A DNA stretch of 6,074 bases from Candidatus Uhrbacteria bacterium (GCA_016206235.1 JACQRZ010000036.1:1-6074); one strand, 5' to 3'. Counted from the stretch's first letter, positions 1 through 4,748 are shown. A program made the numbers and translations. The notes: generated by a model not told the origin, from the sequence alone.

Positions 1-631
1 GTACAAACAATTTTCCTTTGCCAAATTGTGTGTTGACAGGACGCTCTTCTTTGCAAAGCGGGCAGTCAGAAGCATCGAAGATTTCAAAGACAACTGAAAT
101 GAGTGCTTCGAGTCTTGGCACATCACCTATGTCGTGGGGCGTTACGCCCCCCCGATTGCAGAGAGCGCATACGCCAATGATGTCTGCTCCTTCTTCTCGG
201 GCGACAGCGACAACTTTTCGTACAGATCCGCCTGTTGTCAGGATGTCTTCGACAATAAGAACCCTTTTGTCTTTGATGAGTGTGTCGTATCCGCGCTTGA
301 TCATAAACGTATCAGTTCCGTCCCCGTCTTTTTCACCTTTGTCAGCATAGACTGCGAGTACCTCTTGACCTCCTTTGTTGCTCAAGGCAGATGCTGTCCA
401 TTGGGCGAGAATCGCACCGCCAACCACTGGTCCCAGAATCACATCAATATGAGCGTTGGAGAATTTTTCAGCGATCGCCATTCCAAGTTTTTCCATTTCG
501 CGCGCGTACGCAAACACCGCGTCTTTATTGATATACGTAGAACCGTGCTTGCCCGACGTGTAGACAAAGTGGTCATTGGTGATGACCGCGTTTGTTTTCA
601 CAAGAATAGATTTGATTTCTTGCTCGGTCAT
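1..631 (-). CDS. pyrE: Orotate phosphoribosyltransferase, 3' end cut by window edge
   Basis: PyrE joins orotate to PRPP to give orotidine 5'-monophosphate, the fifth step of de novo pyrimidine synthesis, in the cytoplasm. Reading the minus strand from ATG at 631-629 gives 210 open codons that run off position 1, so the C-terminus is missing. Residues 27-40 (SGKHGSTYINKDAV) match the family's N-terminal substrate-binding segment. GPVVGG is at 67-72. The PRPP-binding motif VLIVEDILTTGGS is at 124-136, with the expected acidic pair (E128, D129). CPLC at 190-193, followed by a PVN segment, is typical of one OPRT subtype, and a second CxxC pair (C155, C158) is also present. The start is fixed by a strong AAGGAGG four bases upstream. 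The gene is separated from the upstream minus-strand unit by a terminator at 691-714, so it should have its own promoter, but I could not place one. Its partner pyrF is in the same window but not adjacent. Confidence 0.95.
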   Translation of the reverse strand, partial: MTEQEIKSILVKTNAVITNDHFVYTSGKHGSTYINKDAVFAYAREMEKLGMAIAEKFSNAHIDVILGPVVGGAILAQWTASALSNKGGQEVLAVYADKGEKDGDGTDTFMIKRGYDTLIKDKRVLIVEDILTTGGSVRKVVAVAREEGADIIGVCALCNRGGVTPHDIGDVPRLEALISVVFEIFDASDCPLCKEERPVNTQFGKGKLFV

Positions 632-635
632 AAAG

Positions 636-642
636 CCTCCTT
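636..642 (-). promoter_or_regulatory. Shine-Dalgarno of pyrE
   Basis: AAGGAGG on the minus strand, four bases before the pyrE ATG. It is a full match to the anti-Shine-Dalgarno core and decides the start. The spacing is short. It stands out because most other genes in this window have no such site. Confidence 0.85.
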
Positions 643-690
643 TAATGAACGAATAGTAACGTCAATGTAGAACATTCTATTTGTGGTGTC

Positions 691-714
691 AAAAAAGAGG
701 GCTTCGCGCCCTCT
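691..714 (-). terminator. Intrinsic terminator after the 114-residue orphan
   Basis: On the minus strand a perfect 7-bp stem (AGAGGGC/GCCCTCT) with a 5-nt loop is followed at once by six T. It begins 8 bases after the stop codon of the 722-1066 gene and points the same way. It ends the tRNA/orphan unit and isolates pyrE. On the plus strand no T-run follows, so it is one-directional. Confidence 0.88.
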
Positions 715-721
715 ACTTACG

Positions 722-1066
722 TTACTCTTCAAGTTTTTTATAAAATTGTTCGCGGTCAACATCGGAAAGACTCGCGGTTACTGCCTCGAAGTATTCTTTG
801 ATAAGCCGCGATGATTCTTCGCGAATGATCGTCTTCACTTTTTCTTGATCTTTGGTGGTTTCCAAAAAAGTTTTGAGATCCTCAATAGTGTGCAGGCCGT
901 TTTGGGGCAGTGTCATTTCGCGCATAAGGCGCGCGATTATTTCTGCAGCAATAATTTCTTCAACTTCGGCCAATTGCTGCTCCGCTTCTTCTCGCGAGAA
1001 TCCAATGGTGAGAAGAACGCCGGTAATTTTTGATATGTCTTTTTTTAAAGAAAATAAATCGGGCAT
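722..1066 (-). CDS. Uncharacterised helical 114-residue protein
   Basis: I do not recognise this protein with confidence. It has no signal peptide, membrane segment or cysteine, and it is charged and almost wholly helix-predicting. Residues 14-50 start with a hydrophobic stretch (ITGVLLTIGF), followed by an acidic helix rich in Glu, Ala and Ile. A short break (LPQNGLHT, 53-60) separates this from three further charged helices that end in KKLEE. The pattern recalls the short all-helical proteins common in Patescibacteria (a DUF5663-like family is a guess only). Start: ATG at 1066 lies six bases after the stop of the upstream 51-residue ORF with no Shine-Dalgarno, which suggests translational coupling. 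The gene ends 8 bases before a clear terminator, so it is the last gene of the unit that begins with the tRNAs. That it is expressed is supported by the coupling and the terminator; its function is unknown. Confidence 0.75.
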   Translation of the reverse strand: MPDLFSLKKDISKITGVLLTIGFSREEAEQQLAEVEEIIAAEIIARLMREMTLPQNGLHTIEDLKTFLETTKDQEKVKTIIREESSRLIKEYFEAVTASLSDVDREQFYKKLEE

Positions 1067-1072
1067 AGGTTT

Positions 1073-1228
1073 TTATTTTTTTTCGAGTGCGGCAAATAAG
1101 TCAGCGGCAATTTTCAGATGATCGTGAAAATTATCCGGAATCTGTGGTTGCTCGTGACCCTTGATAAAATCTGCTCCATTTTGTTCCGTTATTTTTTTTG
1201 TTTGAAATTCGGCAGAAGTGGAGCTCAT
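1073..1228 (-). CDS. Small uncharacterised protein, 51 residues
   Basis: A small ORF of unknown function lying just upstream of the 722-1066 gene with a 6-base gap. The product is polar: Ser/Thr-rich at first, then a Gln/Pro segment (HEQPQIPDNFHDH, residues 25-37), then a likely amphipathic helix (LKIAADLFAALEKK, 38-51). It has no membrane segment, cysteine or recognised motif. The reading frame is open ten codons further to a TTG at 1258, but that stretch is AT-rich, encodes MFYSLYYTKS and contains a good -10 hexamer (1238-1243). I therefore chose ATG at 1228. From that promoter the transcript would start only about 2-4 bases before the ATG, so the message would be nearly leaderless, which fits the absence of a Shine-Dalgarno. 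Pairing with the next gene suggests a joint function; none can be named. Confidence 0.6.
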   Translation of the reverse strand: MSSTSAEFQTKKITEQNGADFIKGHEQPQIPDNFHDHLKIAADLFAALEKK

Positions 1229-1237
1229 ACTCTTGGT

Positions 1238-1267
1238 ATAATACAATGAATAAAACAATATTGTCCT
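1238..1267 (-). promoter_or_regulatory. Possible promoter for the two orphan genes
   Basis: Minus strand: -35 AGGACA (1267-1262, 4/6), 18-bp spacer, -10 TATTAT (1243-1238, 5/6). The -35 directly abuts the CCA end of tRNA-Ala. The predicted start is about 1231, giving a near-leaderless message. The -10 is good and the -35 weak. Read-through from the tRNA promoter is an alternative source of transcription. Confidence 0.45.
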
Positions 1268-1341
1268 TGGTGGACCCTAGGAGAATCGAACTCCTATTTC
1301 CCGGATGCAAACCGGGTGCTCTACCATTAAGCTAAGGGCCC
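1268..1341 (-). tRNA. tRNA-Ala(UGC)
   Basis: Minus-strand cloverleaf. The 7-bp acceptor GGGCCCT/AGGGTCC contains G3:U70, the classical alanine identity pair. The D stem is GCTT/GAGC with a short 7-nt loop (AATGGTA), the anticodon stem is CCCGG/CCGGG, and the loop TTTGCAT gives anticodon UGC. The T arm is AGGAG/CTCCT with loop TTCGATT, and the discriminator is A73. The three bases after A73 are CCA, so this gene encodes its own 3' end, unlike the other complete tRNAs here. It lies 18 bases after tRNA-Val(GAC). Confidence 0.95.
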
Positions 1342-1359
1342 TCACAATTTCACGGCCAA

Positions 1360-1433
1360 TGGGCGACACAGGACTCGAACCTGTGACCCTCACAATGTCA
1401 ATGTGATGCTCTAACCAACTGAGCTAGCCGCCC
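1360..1433 (-). tRNA. tRNA-Val(GAC)
   Basis: Minus-strand cloverleaf of 74 nt. The acceptor is GGGCGGC/GTCGCCC with one G:U. The D arm is GCTC-AGTTGGTTA-GAGC, the anticodon stem TCACA/TGTGA, and the loop TTGACAT gives anticodon GAC (valine). The T arm is ACAGG/CCTGT with loop TTCGAGT, and the discriminator is A73. TTG follows A73, so CCA is not encoded and must be added after transcription. Probably co-transcribed with tRNA-Ala from the promoter at 1522-1550. Confidence 0.95.
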
Positions 1434-1452
1434 ATAGGCCGAAAAAAATGTT

Positions 1453-1508
1453 GCTCCCAGGCAAAGCCTGGTCAGGCTCTGCCTGATAACCAACTGAGCT
1501 ATGGATCC
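1453..1508 (-). pseudogene. Broken tRNA 5' half interrupted by two hairpins
   Basis: On the minus strand positions 1508-1487 read as a normal tRNA start: acceptor strand GGATCCA, TA, D-stem GCTC, D-loop AGTTGGTTA. Where the second D-stem strand should follow, 30 nt of paired hairpins intervene (1486-1457). Then comes GAGC (1456-1453), exactly the strand needed to close the D stem. After it there is only AACA and a T7 run. No anticodon arm, T arm or 3' acceptor strand exists before tRNA-Val starts at 1433, so this cannot fold as a tRNA by itself. Its isotype cannot be told. The intact promoter 14 bases upstream means it is probably still transcribed as the leader of the tRNA unit. Confidence 0.75.
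1457..1486. repeat. Two back-to-back 15-nt palindromic hairpins
   Basis: Minus strand: TCAGGC-AGA-GCCTGA (1486-1472) followed with no gap by CCAGGC-TTT-GCCTGG (1471-1457). Each has a perfect 6-bp stem and a 3-nt loop, and they share the CAGGC/GCCTG core, so they look like two diverged copies of one unit. They sit inside the broken tRNA. A T7 run at 1448-1442 lies eight bases beyond the second stem, too far for a standard terminator. Confidence 0.8.
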
Positions 1509-1521
1509 AAGTATGATGGGT

Positions 1522-1550
1522 AGTGTACATTCACTTTAGTTACTTGTCAA
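1522..1550 (-). promoter_or_regulatory. Promoter of the tRNA unit
   Basis: Minus strand: -35 TTGACA (1550-1545, 6/6), 17-bp spacer, -10 TACACT (1527-1522, 4/6). The predicted start is near 1515, seven bases before the broken tRNA. Good hexamers with ideal spacing make this one of the best promoters in the window. Its -35 lies on the same bases as the -35 of the oppositely directed promoter of the CCA-enzyme gene. Confidence 0.75.
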
Positions 1551-1572
1551 CGATCAAAAGAAATGTCATATT
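1544..1572 (+). promoter_or_regulatory. Likely promoter of the CCA-enzyme gene
   Basis: Plus strand: -35 TTGTCA (1544-1549, 5/6), 17-bp spacer, -10 CATATT (1567-1572, 4/6). The expected start falls at or next to the ATG at 1579, so the mRNA would be leaderless, in agreement with the absence of a Shine-Dalgarno. The -35 overlaps that of the minus-strand tRNA promoter by five bases. Confidence 0.5.
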
Positions 1573-1578
1573 TGTCGC

Positions 1579-3150
1579 ATGACAACGCTTAAAATCAATG
1601 AATTTCAAAAAAGAATACGATCGGTTCTTTCTGATGAATCATTCCTATTTGTACAGCATCTTCTCGCATGCAACGCATCTGTTGAAGTCTATTTGGTTGG
1701 CGGAGCTGTGCGCGATCTTCTGCTTGGTCGCGACACAAAGGATTACGATTTTGTTGTGCGCAATCTATCGTTGCCTAAAATGGAAAAACTCTTACGTCAG
1801 TTCGGAGAGGTGAACATTGTCGGCAAGCGCTTCGGTGTTTTAAAATTTGTACCTCACTCGAAGAAAAAAAATAGAGGCGCATTTGAACCTTTCGATATTG
1901 CGTTACCGAGATTAGAGTTTAGTATCGGTGAAACCGGCCACTACAGAGATTTTCAGGTTACAACAGATTATCAACTTGAGATTACCTCCGACCTTTCTCG
2001 TCGTGATTTTACGATCAATGCCATATGCTGGGATGTGCGAAATGAAAAAATCGTCGATCCGTTCAATGGTATGGCCGACATCCAAAAAAAAGTGATACGG
2101 GCTGTAGGCAATCCCGACCTTCGTTTTCGCGAGGATTATTCACGCATGCTTCGAGCGCTTCGTTTTTCGTGCTCGCTGGGCTTTGCGATCGAATCCAAAA
2201 CATTCGATGCCTTACAAAAGAAGATCTCTTCGATTAACAAAAAAATTCGTCCAACAACTCTGTTGATGAAAAAAAAGAAGGACGAGAACGTTTTAAGAGT
2301 TGTGCCGTACGAAGTGATCGCACGCGAGATGATCAGAACGTTTAAAGCAGATCCGATTCCCGCATGCGATTATTATGATTCGCTCAGACTTTTTGATCTC
2401 TTAATACCCGAGATGAAGCCCATGCGAAGCTGTCCGCAAGATCCGCGATGGCACAGCGAAGGCGATGTATGGACGCATTCCCGTCTTTGTTTGGAGCAGC
2501 TTGTTGGCGCAAGATTTAAAAAAGAGTTCAATGGTGAAGTGCCAGATGCCACGCTTATTTTCACGGCACTCTTTCATGACATTGGCAAGGCATATACCAT
2601 TCAGACGCCAGAAAAAAATCATGTCGATCGCATACGTTTTCATGGCCACGATCGTGTGGGCGCTGAAATTGCGCAGAAATGTTTCGAACGCCTTCGCATG
2701 TTGAGCGTGGAAAAAGATCCCGTTGATCCTTCGGTTGTGGCATGGCTTATCAAAAATCACCTTATCCTTCTCAATAGCGATATCAAGACACTGAAACATA
2801 CCACGCTTGAGAAGTATTTTTTTCGAATCCCCTCTTTAGGAAGGACGCTTTTAAAACTTATATATGTTGACTCGCTTGCGAGTGTACGAGCCGACGGAAA
2901 AACAAGTTTGGGAAATTATCGTCAGTGCAAAAAACGGCTTGCAGAATTTTTGCGCACGGCAGGCGCACAAAAAGAAATGTTGCCCAAGCCCATTATCTCT
3001 GGAGACGACGTGATGAACACGCTTCGCATTGCTCCAGGACCACAGGTTGGAGAGACACTCATGCGCGTGCGCGAAGAGCAGCTTGCGGGACGTGTGAAAA
3101 CAAAAAAAGACGCAATCATTTTTCTTAAAAAAATAAAAATAAAAAAATGA
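1579..3150 (+). CDS. cca: CCA-adding enzyme (tRNA nucleotidyltransferase) with HD domain
   Basis: Class II nucleotidyltransferase of the CCA/poly(A) polymerase family, 523 residues. It would add or repair the 3' CCA of tRNAs, which three of the four complete tRNAs here need. Head domain: VGGAVRDLLLG (40-50), metal-binding D55-Y-D57, third Asp at 106 (PFDIALPR). Next come SRRDFTINAI (140-149), VDPFNGMADIQ (159-169) and the nucleotide-selecting segment REDYSRMLRALRF (184-196). A lysine-rich run at 222-236 interrupts the neck region before VPYEVIAREMIRTF (242-255). An HD phosphohydrolase domain follows: H300, H333-D334, H355/H357, D431. The C-terminal ISGDDVMNTLRIAPGPQVG (473-491) is the family's usual tail. 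CCA-adding and poly(A)-adding activity cannot be separated by motif; context favours CCA. There is no Shine-Dalgarno, and a promoter predicts a leaderless start. Its last four bases overlap the next gene (ATGA). Confidence 0.9.
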   Translation: MTTLKINEFQKRIRSVLSDESFLFVQHLLACNASVEVYLVGGAVRDLLLGRDTKDYDFVVRNLSLPKMEKLLRQFGEVNIVGKRFGVLKFVPHSKKKNRGAFEPFDIALPRLEFSIGETGHYRDFQVTTDYQLEITSDLSRRDFTINAICWDVRNEKIVDPFNGMADIQKKVIRAVGNPDLRFREDYSRMLRALRFSCSLGFAIESKTFDALQKKISSINKKIRPTTLLMKKKKDENVLRVVPYEVIAREMIRTFKADPIPACDYYDSLRLFDLLIPEMKPMRSCPQDPRWHSEGDVWTHSRLCLEQLVGARFKKEFNGEVPDATLIFTALFHDIGKAYTIQTPEKNHVDRIRFHGHDRVGAEIAQKCFERLRMLSVEKDPVDPSVVAWLIKNHLILLNSDIKTLKHTTLEKYFFRIPSLGRTLLKLIYVDSLASVRADGKTSLGNYRQCKKRLAEFLRTAGAQKEMLPKPIISGDDVMNTLRIAPGPQVGETLMRVREEQLAGRVKTKKDAIIFLKKIKIKK

Positions 3151-4070
3151 AACTTGTTATTCCAGAAGAACTTGCCGGGAAGAGGTTGGATCACACGCTA
3201 GCAATACTCACCAGCCGTTCTCGATCATCAGTACAAAATGATATCGAGGGCGGGTATGTCATAGTAAATGGAAAAAAAGCAAAAAAGAACTTAATTGTTA
3301 CATCGGGTGATGAGATTCAGATACAAGAAAGAATTGGTGTGCACGATCGTTCTGCAAGCGATCCACAGATTATTGAAGACACCAGTGAGTATGCGGTGAT
3401 CAATAAGCCATCGGGAATGGCAGTGCACAAGGCAGAGCGTATTACAGGGCGTACGGTTGTTGATTATATCCTTGAGCAATATCCGTCTGCTGCACATGTG
3501 GGCGAGGATCCATTGCGTCCTGGCATTGTTCATCGTCTCGATAAAGATGCATCAGGAGTCATGGTTGTTGCAAAGAATCAGGAGAGTTTTGATTCACTTA
3601 AAAGGCAGTTTAAATTGCGCCAAGTGTCTAAGGAATATCTGATCTTGGTATATGGCGTTGTTACGCCACAGGAAGGAAAAATTGTTTTACCGATTGCACG
3701 GTCTGCGCGTCATTCAACACGGTTTGTCGGAAATACTACAGGTAATCGAGATGCGATCACCAACTATGTCGTTGAAAAAATAATTGACGGGCACTCGCTG
3801 GTGCGGGTATGGCCGGAAACAGGGCGAACGCATCAAATACGCGTGCATTTTTATAGTCGAGGTTATCCGCTTGTGGGCGATCGAGTTTATACGAGTAAGA
3901 AGATTTCACAAAAATCACGCCGAAGCCTTAGCGAAGGCCGACGATTAATGCTTCATGCCACGTCATTACAATTCCATGATCTGTCGGGAGACGAGAAAAC
4001 CTACATCTGTCCTCCCGGAAGGGATTTTATGGAAGTCCTTGAGCGTCTTGACCCCATCACTAACTCTTGA
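3147..4070 (+). CDS. rluD: RluA/RluD-family pseudouridine synthase
   Basis: Converts uridine to pseudouridine in structured RNA; RluD itself acts on helix 69 of 23S rRNA. The 307 residues contain an N-terminal S4 RNA-binding domain (about 1-60, with GKRLDHTLA and GGYVIVNGK) and a catalytic domain with VINKPSGMAVH (84-94). Motif II is HRLDKDASGVMVVAKN (129-144), in which D132 is the catalytic aspartate. GRTHQIRVHF is at 226-235. Length and domain order fit the S4-containing RluC/RluD/YlyB group. The exact target uridine cannot be read from sequence, so the symbol is by group. The start ATG overlaps the stop of the CCA-enzyme gene (ATGA, 3147-3150) and has no Shine-Dalgarno, which implies termination-reinitiation coupling. 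The two genes form a tRNA/rRNA maturation operon. Confidence 0.9.
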   Translation: MKLVIPEELAGKRLDHTLAILTSRSRSSVQNDIEGGYVIVNGKKAKKNLIVTSGDEIQIQERIGVHDRSASDPQIIEDTSEYAVINKPSGMAVHKAERITGRTVVDYILEQYPSAAHVGEDPLRPGIVHRLDKDASGVMVVAKNQESFDSLKRQFKLRQVSKEYLILVYGVVTPQEGKIVLPIARSARHSTRFVGNTTGNRDAITNYVVEKIIDGHSLVRVWPETGRTHQIRVHFYSRGYPLVGDRVYTSKKISQKSRRSLSEGRRLMLHATSLQFHDLSGDEKTYICPPGRDFMEVLERLDPITNS

Positions 4071-4081
4071 AAAAACAATCT

Positions 4082-4116
4082 CGTTCACGTCTTGCCATTA
4101 CTTGGCAGATAGAACG
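4082..4116 (+). other. Two-tier stem-loop after the rluD-type gene
   Basis: Outer stem CGTTC (4082-4086)/GAACG (4112-4116); inner stem TGCCA (4093-4097)/TGGCA (4103-4107) around a TTACT loop. It lies 12 bases after the stop codon. No T-run follows directly, so it is not a standard intrinsic terminator, but it is the only candidate for ending or protecting the cca-rluD transcript. The rest of 4071-4159 shows nothing else. Confidence 0.3.
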
Positions 4117-4159
4117 TACAAGTATTATTTCATGTTTTCTGTAAAAGTTAGTAGTGGGG

Positions 4160-4188
4160 TTGACAAATCAGCATGAATTTCGTAGACT
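4160..4188 (+). promoter_or_regulatory. Promoter of rplS
   Basis: -35 TTGACA (4160-4165, 6/6), 17-bp spacer, -10 TAGACT (4183-4188, 4/6). The predicted start is about 4195, leaving a leader of roughly 30 nt before rplS. A 6-bp inverted repeat, ACTGAT/ATCAGT (4186-4191/4195-4200), overlaps the -10 and the start point. It could be an operator or chance. Confidence 0.7.
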
Positions 4189-4224
4189 GATGCAATCAGT
4201 TAACAAAAAGCTAATCAATGCATT

Positions 4225-4542
4225 ATGAGCAGTTTTGACAACGTACGTCCAGGCATGACGGTAAAAATCCACCAAAAAATCAAGGAAATCAACCCAAAGG
4301 GAGAGGAAAAAGAGCGCGTTCAGGTATTTGAAGGAATGGTTATTAAGCGGAAGAACGGCGCTGCGCATAACGCAACTGTTACGGTACGAAAAATTTCCAA
4401 TGGAGTTGGCGTAGAAAAAATTTTTCCAATCAACCTCCCTTCAATTATCAAGATTGAGCAGGTAAAACAGGCGCGTGTACGTCGAGCAAACCTTTCCTAT
4501 CTACGGAAATCAAAAAAGAAGCTCAAAGAAAAAGCACTTTAG
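4225..4542 (+). CDS. rplS: Large ribosomal subunit protein bL19
   Basis: bL19 binds 23S rRNA at the subunit interface. Of 105 residues, the core is well conserved: VRPGMTVKIHQKI (7-19), RVQVFEGMVIKRKNG (31-45), VRKISNGVGVEKIFPINLP (54-72) and a basic C-terminus VRRANLSYLRKSKKK (84-98). Compared with typical bL19 (about 115 residues) the helix before the RPG motif is about 14 residues shorter. The loop before RVQVFEG is a few residues longer (NPKGEEKE). ATG at 4225 is the only conventional start: an in-frame TAA at 4201 blocks extension. No Shine-Dalgarno is visible in the roughly 30-nt leader. A promoter lies at 4160-4188, and tRNA-Leu begins 16 bases after the stop with no terminator between, so both should share one transcript. 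Confidence 0.95.
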   Translation: MSSFDNVRPGMTVKIHQKIKEINPKGEEKERVQVFEGMVIKRKNGAAHNATVTVRKISNGVGVEKIFPINLPSIIKIEQVKQARVRRANLSYLRKSKKKLKEKAL

Positions 4543-4558
4543 CCCCAGAAGTATACAT

Positions 4559-4640
4559 GCCCAGGTGTTGTAACTGGTAGCCAAGCATGGTTGAGGGCCA
4601 TGTGCCGCAAGGCGTGCGGGTTCGAGTCCCGCCCTGGGCA
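4559..4640 (+). tRNA. tRNA-Leu(GAG)
   Basis: 82-nt class II tRNA. The acceptor is GCCCAGG/CCTGGGC and the D stem TTG/CAA with GG in the loop. The anticodon stem is CATGG/CCATG, and the loop TTGAGGG gives anticodon GAG (leucine CUY codons). A long variable arm closes as TGCC-GCAA-GGCG, as expected for leucine. The T arm is GCGGG/CCCGC with loop TTCGAGT, and the discriminator is A73. TTT follows, so CCA is not encoded. It lies just downstream of rplS and upstream of a terminator. Confidence 0.95.
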
Positions 4641-4666
4641 TTTGAAAAGATAATGCAAACAGTACG

Positions 4667-4697
4667 AAAGTAACCCCTTTATCAGGGTTGCTTTTTT
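4667..4697 (+). terminator. Intrinsic terminator of the rplS-tRNA-Leu unit
   Basis: Stem AAAGTAACCC (4667-4676) with GGGTTGCTTT (4685-4694), one G:U, 8-nt loop. The T6 run at 4692-4697 overlaps the stem base and is followed by GTTTG. It lies 27 bases after tRNA-Leu and separates it from pyrF. Confidence 0.85.
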
Positions 4698-4735
4698 GTT
4701 TGTTTACAGTAGGGTTAAGGCATTGATCTTTTTAT

Positions 4736-4741
4736 AAGGAG
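4736..4741 (+). promoter_or_regulatory. Shine-Dalgarno of pyrF
   Basis: AAGGAG seven bases before the pyrF ATG, an ideal distance, which decides the start. Apart from pyrE it is the only strong site of this kind in the window. Confidence 0.88.
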
Positions 4742-4748
4742 ATTATCT

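Noticed and set aside
18..670. Plus-strand open frames across 18-350 and 134-670
   Set aside because: They are shadows of pyrE, which is open on the minus strand from 631 to the window edge with full OPRT motifs and a strong Shine-Dalgarno.
643..690. pyrE promoter using TTGACG (665-660) or TACTAT (658-653)
   Set aside because: The two boxes are adjacent, and neither has a partner at 15-19 bp, so no promoter is called.
1226..1258. TTG start at 1258 giving a 61-residue version of the small orphan
   Set aside because: The extra ten codons lie over a good -10 hexamer, are AT-rich and lack a ribosome site; ATG at 1228 fits better. Not excluded by sequence alone.
1268..1341. Reading the tRNA anticodon as GCA (Cys)
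   Set aside because: The CCCGG/CCGGG stem fixes the loop as TTTGCAT, so the anticodon is UGC, and the G3:U70 pair is the alanine mark.
1442..1486. Hairpins plus T7 as a standard intrinsic terminator
   Set aside because: The T-run starts eight bases beyond the stem, and termination here would silence the tRNAs just downstream.
2401..2799. 132-codon minus-strand open frame
   Set aside because: It is antisense to the CCA-enzyme gene, whose HD-domain motifs cover it; no recognisable protein features.
4703..4731. pyrF promoter with TTTACA at 4703-4708
   Set aside because: At 17 bp the -10 would be ATCTTT, which is too poor; the nearby TATAAG overlaps the Shine-Dalgarno.
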